Origin: DAOVFN01 sp964607835
GTDB lineage: Archaea > Aenigmatarchaeota > Aenigmatarchaeia > QMZP01
Length of the DNA: 13,586 nucleotides
Assembly: GCA_964607835.1 (NCBI GenBank)
Contig: CAZSLL010000024.1
Span: forward strand, 1-13,586
Direction: 5' to 3'
Shown here: piece after piece, positions 11,379 through 13,586 of the stretch
How positions within the stretch are numbered: the first letter of the stretch is position 1
How the letters are laid out: every line of letters begins with the position of its first letter
Notes under the pieces: model-generated
Seen by the model: only the letters and a program-made list of their open reading frames with translations
Database searches by the model: none
Told to the model about the DNA's origin: nothing
Made by a program: the position numbers and the translations under genes

Positions 11379-12310
11379 CTCCTCCATAACTCGCAGGTCT
11401 TGCACAGTGCTCTCGAGGAGGGCTCTCCGCAGTTCCTGCACTTTATGATTCTCCCGGATTTCTGGCCGGCAAGCCTCTTCATGCAGGGGTTGAGCTTGTC
11501 AAAGGTCTCCAGGATGCTGAACTTGGTTCCCGGATACTTGAGCTCCATTCTGTTGAGGAATTCCCTGATGTCAAACCTGACCCCGCCAGCGTGGGGGCAG
11601 TGGCCCTCCAGGATTTCGAACCCCCGGAGCTGGGCGTACAGGGCACTCTCCCTCTCCGGCACCTCCCTCAAAGGCTTTATCCTGGGAACGAAAAGCCTTC
11701 CCTGCTCATTCTCAGTGGACCAGGCAGTCACGGCCTCCATCCTTCCCGCGCGGGCCAGGTCTCCCCTCATGTAGTTGAGCATGGCTGCCTGCACCTCGTC
11801 GTCCAGGTTGTGGCCCAAACAGAGCCTGGTGGCTCCCAGCTCCCTGGCCTTCTTGTTCATGAGGTAGCGCCTGGCCACCCCGCAATATGTGCATATTTCC
11901 TGGATTCCTCCCCTCCGCTTCCCTGCCTTACTGGCAACCTGGTCAGTGGTCCTGCCGAACTCCTCCCTGAAGGAGAACACATGGTGCTCAAGGCCCAGCT
12001 TACTGGAGAATTTCACAGCCCTCTTCAGGTTCTCAGCCCTGTAGGGCTCCACCCCCTCGTCCACTGAGAGGGCGAACAGCCTCACGTCCCTCCATTTCCC
12101 GAACACCTTGTGCAACAGATAAGCTGCTGCGGTGGAGTCCTTGCCCCCAGACATGGCCAGGGCCACGGTATCTCCCTTCCTGACCATGCTGTGCTTCCTT
12201 ATGGTCCTCTTGATACGGCTCTCAACTGTCCTCAGGAAGCAGTCCCTGCAAAGGAGGGTGCCTTCGTACTTCCTGAAGTACACCGCCCTCTTTCCGCATT
12301 TACATCTCAT
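11375..12310 (-). CDS. ttuA: tRNA 2-thiolation enzyme, TtuA/NcsA family
   Basis: These enzymes adenylate a tRNA uridine and transfer sulfur, to U54 (TtuA) or wobble U34 (Ncs6/NcsA), usually using a ubiquitin-like sulfur carrier. The 311-residue protein has an N-terminal zinc finger (Cys3, Cys5, Cys21, Cys24), the PP-loop SGGKDS (54-59), ICTYCG (Cys140, Cys143) and GHCPHAG (Cys238). Those three cysteines match the catalytic or iron-sulfur-ligating positions. A second zinc finger follows (Cys291, Cys294, Cys303, Cys306). The ATG at 12310 precedes MRCKCG, the normal family start. A longer frame to 12490 adds 60 residues that overlap the HAD gene and is rejected. It overlaps the HAD gene by 11 nt in one operon with a sulfur-carrier gene. 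U34 versus U54 is not decided here. Confidence 0.9.
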   Translation of the reverse strand: MRCKCGKRAVYFRKYEGTLLCRDCFLRTVESRIKRTIRKHSMVRKGDTVALAMSGGKDSTAAAYLLHKVFGKWRDVRLFALSVDEGVEPYRAENLKRAVKFSSKLGLEHHVFSFREEFGRTTDQVASKAGKRRGGIQEICTYCGVARRYLMNKKARELGATRLCLGHNLDDEVQAAMLNYMRGDLARAGRMEAVTAWSTENEQGRLFVPRIKPLREVPERESALYAQLRGFEILEGHCPHAGGVRFDIREFLNRMELKYPGTKFSILETFDKLNPCMKRLAGQKSGRIIKCRNCGEPSSRALCKTCELWRS

Positions 12311-12989
12311 TGGCCTTCCTCCAGAGCTCCAGAAGATTACTGCCCCTGACGTCGGGTTCCTCTGACACGCTGACGGGATGTTCCTTCCTGATGACCTGCC
12401 CTGTCCAGACCCCTGCGTCCCTGCCCGCAACCACGTCCTGGCCGTCGTCACCGAACATCCATGCCCTGCTGCCCGGAATGCCCCATTCATTCAGCATGCT
12501 CCTGATTCCCCATCCGCTGGGCTTGCTCCTTTCGTCATTGTACCTGAACGCTCTCAATGAATGGATTTTCTCAAGGAACCCCGCCTTCTCGAGCTCCAGC
12601 CTCGCTATGGGCTCAGGGACGTTGGTAAGCACCCCAAGCTTCATACCGTTTCCGGCAAGCTCTCCCAAAAGGCTCTTGGCGTCCGGGTAGGGGAAGACAA
12701 GGTCTTTGGAAATGCTCTTCCTCTTCTCCAGATCCTCCCTCTCGAGCGCTCTCCAGAATGATGCGGGGTCCCTGACTCCCCATGACCTGAGAATCCTGAC
12801 AGATTCCCTGTAGGGAAGCCTGATGGTGTCGTAAAGCCTGTCCCCGCTGAATCCGTTGCAGTCCCTTCCCGTGAATTCACAGAGCAGCCTCCTGAACAAC
12901 ATATGGAATTCCTGTATATAGGAATAGTTCCTTCCCACAGATACCAGGGTCCCGTCAAGGTCGAAAATGACTGCCTCTATCTTTGCCAT
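12300..12989 (-). CDS. HAD-superfamily hydrolase, phosphatase-like
   Basis: The 229-residue protein has all four HAD motifs: DLDGT with Asp10 and Asp12, the Thr122 of LTNVP, Lys156 of SKPSG and FGDDGQD (179-185). A helical cap domain lies between motifs I and II (about 20-95). This looks like a small-molecule phosphatase of the phosphoglycolate phosphatase type; the substrate is unknown. It begins 3 nt after the sulfur-carrier stop and its 3' end overlaps the thiolase start by 11 nt, so it is co-transcribed. A direct role in thiolation is not established. Confidence 0.85.
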   Translation of the reverse strand: MAKIEAVIFDLDGTLVSVGRNYSYIQEFHMLFRRLLCEFTGRDCNGFSGDRLYDTIRLPYRESVRILRSWGVRDPASFWRALEREDLEKRKSISKDLVFPYPDAKSLLGELAGNGMKLGVLTNVPEPIARLELEKAGFLEKIHSLRAFRYNDERSKPSGWGIRSMLNEWGIPGSRAWMFGDDGQDVVAGRDAGVWTGQVIRKEHPVSVSEEPDVRGSNLLELWRKANEM

Positions 12990-12992
12990 GAT

Positions 12993-13205
12993 TCATCCCC
13001 TCGACGTGATTTCCAGCAGCTCCAGCATGTCGCCGTCCCTGAGCCTCTCGGTGTCAGGGATGAACTCCCCGTTGACCTTGACAAGGACCTCCAGGGGGTT
13101 TATGCAGAGCTCTGATATGAGCTCCCCGGCTGTACTGGCCCCTGTCCTTACCCGCCTGGACCAGGGCTTGCTCCTTCCCCTGAGCGATACGCTGACCGAA
13201 ATCAT
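12993..13205 (-). CDS. Ubiquitin-like sulfur carrier (ThiS/MoaD/SAMP family)
   Basis: The 70-residue beta-grasp protein reads MISVSVSLRGRSKPWSRRV and later TAGELISELCINPLEVLVKVNGEFIPDTERLRDGDMLELLEITSRG. The segments LVKVNGEF and DGDMLELLEI fit the ThiS/SAMP2/TtuB pattern. Such proteins are activated at a C-terminal Gly and donate sulfur to tRNA thiolases such as the TtuA homologue two genes downstream. The tail is SRG, with one terminal glycine instead of the usual GG. ATG 13205 is preferred because a TATA box at 13226-13235 lies 26 nt upstream; a TTG at 13223 would sit close to the TATA box. Confidence 0.82.
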   Translation of the reverse strand: MISVSVSLRGRSKPWSRRVRTGASTAGELISELCINPLEVLVKVNGEFIPDTERLRDGDMLELLEITSRG

Positions 13206-13206
13206 G

Positions 13207-13216
13207 CTTTTAAATT
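13207..13216 (+). promoter_or_regulatory. TATA box for tRNA-Ser
   Basis: CTTTTAAATT predicts initiation near 13238, about 6 nt before the tRNA 5' end. It lies directly at the start codon of the divergent sulfur-carrier gene. Confidence 0.5.
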
Positions 13217-13225
13217 GCTCCAACT

Positions 13226-13235
13226 ACTTAAAAAC
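13226..13235 (-). promoter_or_regulatory. TATA box for the sulfur-carrier operon
   Basis: Minus strand GTTTTTAAGT is centred 26 nt before ATG 13205, so the operon mRNA is probably leaderless. The box lies between the tRNA-Ser TATA box and the tRNA 5' end, so the two divergent promoters interleave. Confidence 0.5.
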
Positions 13236-13243
13236 AGTGGACT

Positions 13244-13545
13244 GCCGGGGTGGCGGAACGGCTAGCTCCTGACAGCCGGTCCTTCGGACCGGGAAACGGT
13301 ATCTGACCGTGGGAGCCCGGATAACGCGCCAGTCTCGAAGCCCAGCTCTTGTGATACGGCACTCGCCGTGGATGAACGCGAGAGAACTGGTGTCCGAAAG
13401 GACTTGCAGGTTCAAGCACGGCTTTTTCAAGAAAAGCCGTGGAGCAAAAGGAGTTGCCCGCTCAAGTGCATGCCGACCCGTCCTATTGAAAGGATTGGAC
13501 GGGAAACACTTTCGGGGCAACTTCCGGAACGTCCTGTCCCCGGCG
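13244..13545 (+). tRNA. tRNA-Ser(CGA), class II, with three introns
   Basis: Acceptor strands GCCGGGG (13244-13250) and CCCCGGC (13538-13544) pair, with G73 at 13545. The mature 83-nt form has D-stem GCG/CGC with loop GAACGGCTAA, anticodon arm CCAGT-CTCGAAA-ACTGG with anticodon CGA (13336-13338), a long variable arm with stem GTCC/GGAC (13391-13405), and T-arm GCAGG-TTCAAGT-CCTGT. Introns are in the D-loop near 20a/21 (13264-13322, 59 nt), at 37/38 (13340-13384, 45 nt) and at 59/60 (13417-13531, 115 nt). At 37/38 CTCG pairs with CGAG next to a 3-nt bulge AGA, the normal splice motif. The 115-nt intron has a 10-bp hairpin and a long outer stem. The D-loop cut could shift by one or two bases. 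Confidence 0.9.
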
Positions 13546-13553
13546 TATTTTCT
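13546..13553 (+). terminator. T-rich stretch after tRNA-Ser
   Basis: TATTTTCT follows the tRNA discriminator base directly. Archaeal termination often occurs at short T runs. The remaining bases to 13586 show no recognisable feature. Confidence 0.3.
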
Positions 13554-13586
13554 CACGGTTAGCCGGAAGAGTGTTCTAGTTGCTCC

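Noticed and set aside
12311..12490. 60-residue N-terminal extension of the thiolase
   Set aside because: It lies inside the HAD gene in another frame, has no conserved pattern, and the family normally starts at the zinc-binding MRCKCG.
13340..13531. C/D box guide RNA inside the tRNA-Ser introns, as known for archaeal tRNA-Trp
   Set aside because: Fragments such as GTGATAC and GGATGAA resemble box C, but no proper C/D and C'/D' pair with correct spacing is present.
13224..13556. 110-aa open frame on the minus strand
   Set aside because: It is antisense to the whole tRNA-Ser gene and has no protein-like composition.

Overview
The window is archaeal chromosome. Protein markers are a CDP-archaeol synthase, RNA polymerase subunit K, ribosomal proteins S2, L19e and L18, a histone, deoxyhypusine synthase and aIF5A. 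TATA boxes sit about 26 nt before start codons, implying many leaderless mRNAs. The four tRNA genes all carry introns with bulge-helix-bulge type splice sites. Reading frames are rich in AGG (Arg) and ATA (Ile) codons. Lineage cannot be fixed from sequence alone. Tiny spacers, a four-cysteine adenylate kinase, short divergent enzymes and extreme tRNA interruption would fit a DPANN-like (for example Micrarchaeota-like) or another intron-rich lineage, but that is inference.

Layout. 1-315 (-): 5' part of a probable V4R-like protein. 437-1093 (+): adenylate kinase. 1133-1681 (-): CDP-archaeol synthase. 1715-2359 (-): a cluster of interrupted tRNA genes, Ala(CGC) with three introns, Ile(GAT) with two and Glu(CTC) with two. 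2365-2599: a 46-bp tandem repeat broken by a 100-N assembly gap. 2641-3364 (-): two small unknown genes. 3474-4268 (+): PAC2-family protein. 4303-7642 (+): rpoK, enolase, S2, L19e, L18. 7685-7906 (+): histone. 7939-11148 (+): agmatinase, deoxyhypusine synthase, PLP decarboxylase and aIF5A. 11181-11378 (+): small NfeD-C-like OB protein. 11375-13205 (-): ubiquitin-like sulfur carrier, HAD hydrolase and a TtuA/NcsA-type tRNA thiolase. 13244-13545 (+): tRNA-Ser(CGA) with three introns.

How it fits together. Two functional modules stand out. The first is a polyamine-to-hypusine module: a decarboxylase and agmatinase on the putrescine route, deoxyhypusine synthase that uses the downstream polyamine, and the aIF5A substrate whose lysine is modified. 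The second is a tRNA thiolation module, with a sulfur carrier and the TtuA-like enzyme that uses it in one operon. The strongest unusual signal is the tRNA set: ten introns in four genes at three recurring positions (D-loop, 37/38, 59/60), each removable to give a regular cloverleaf.
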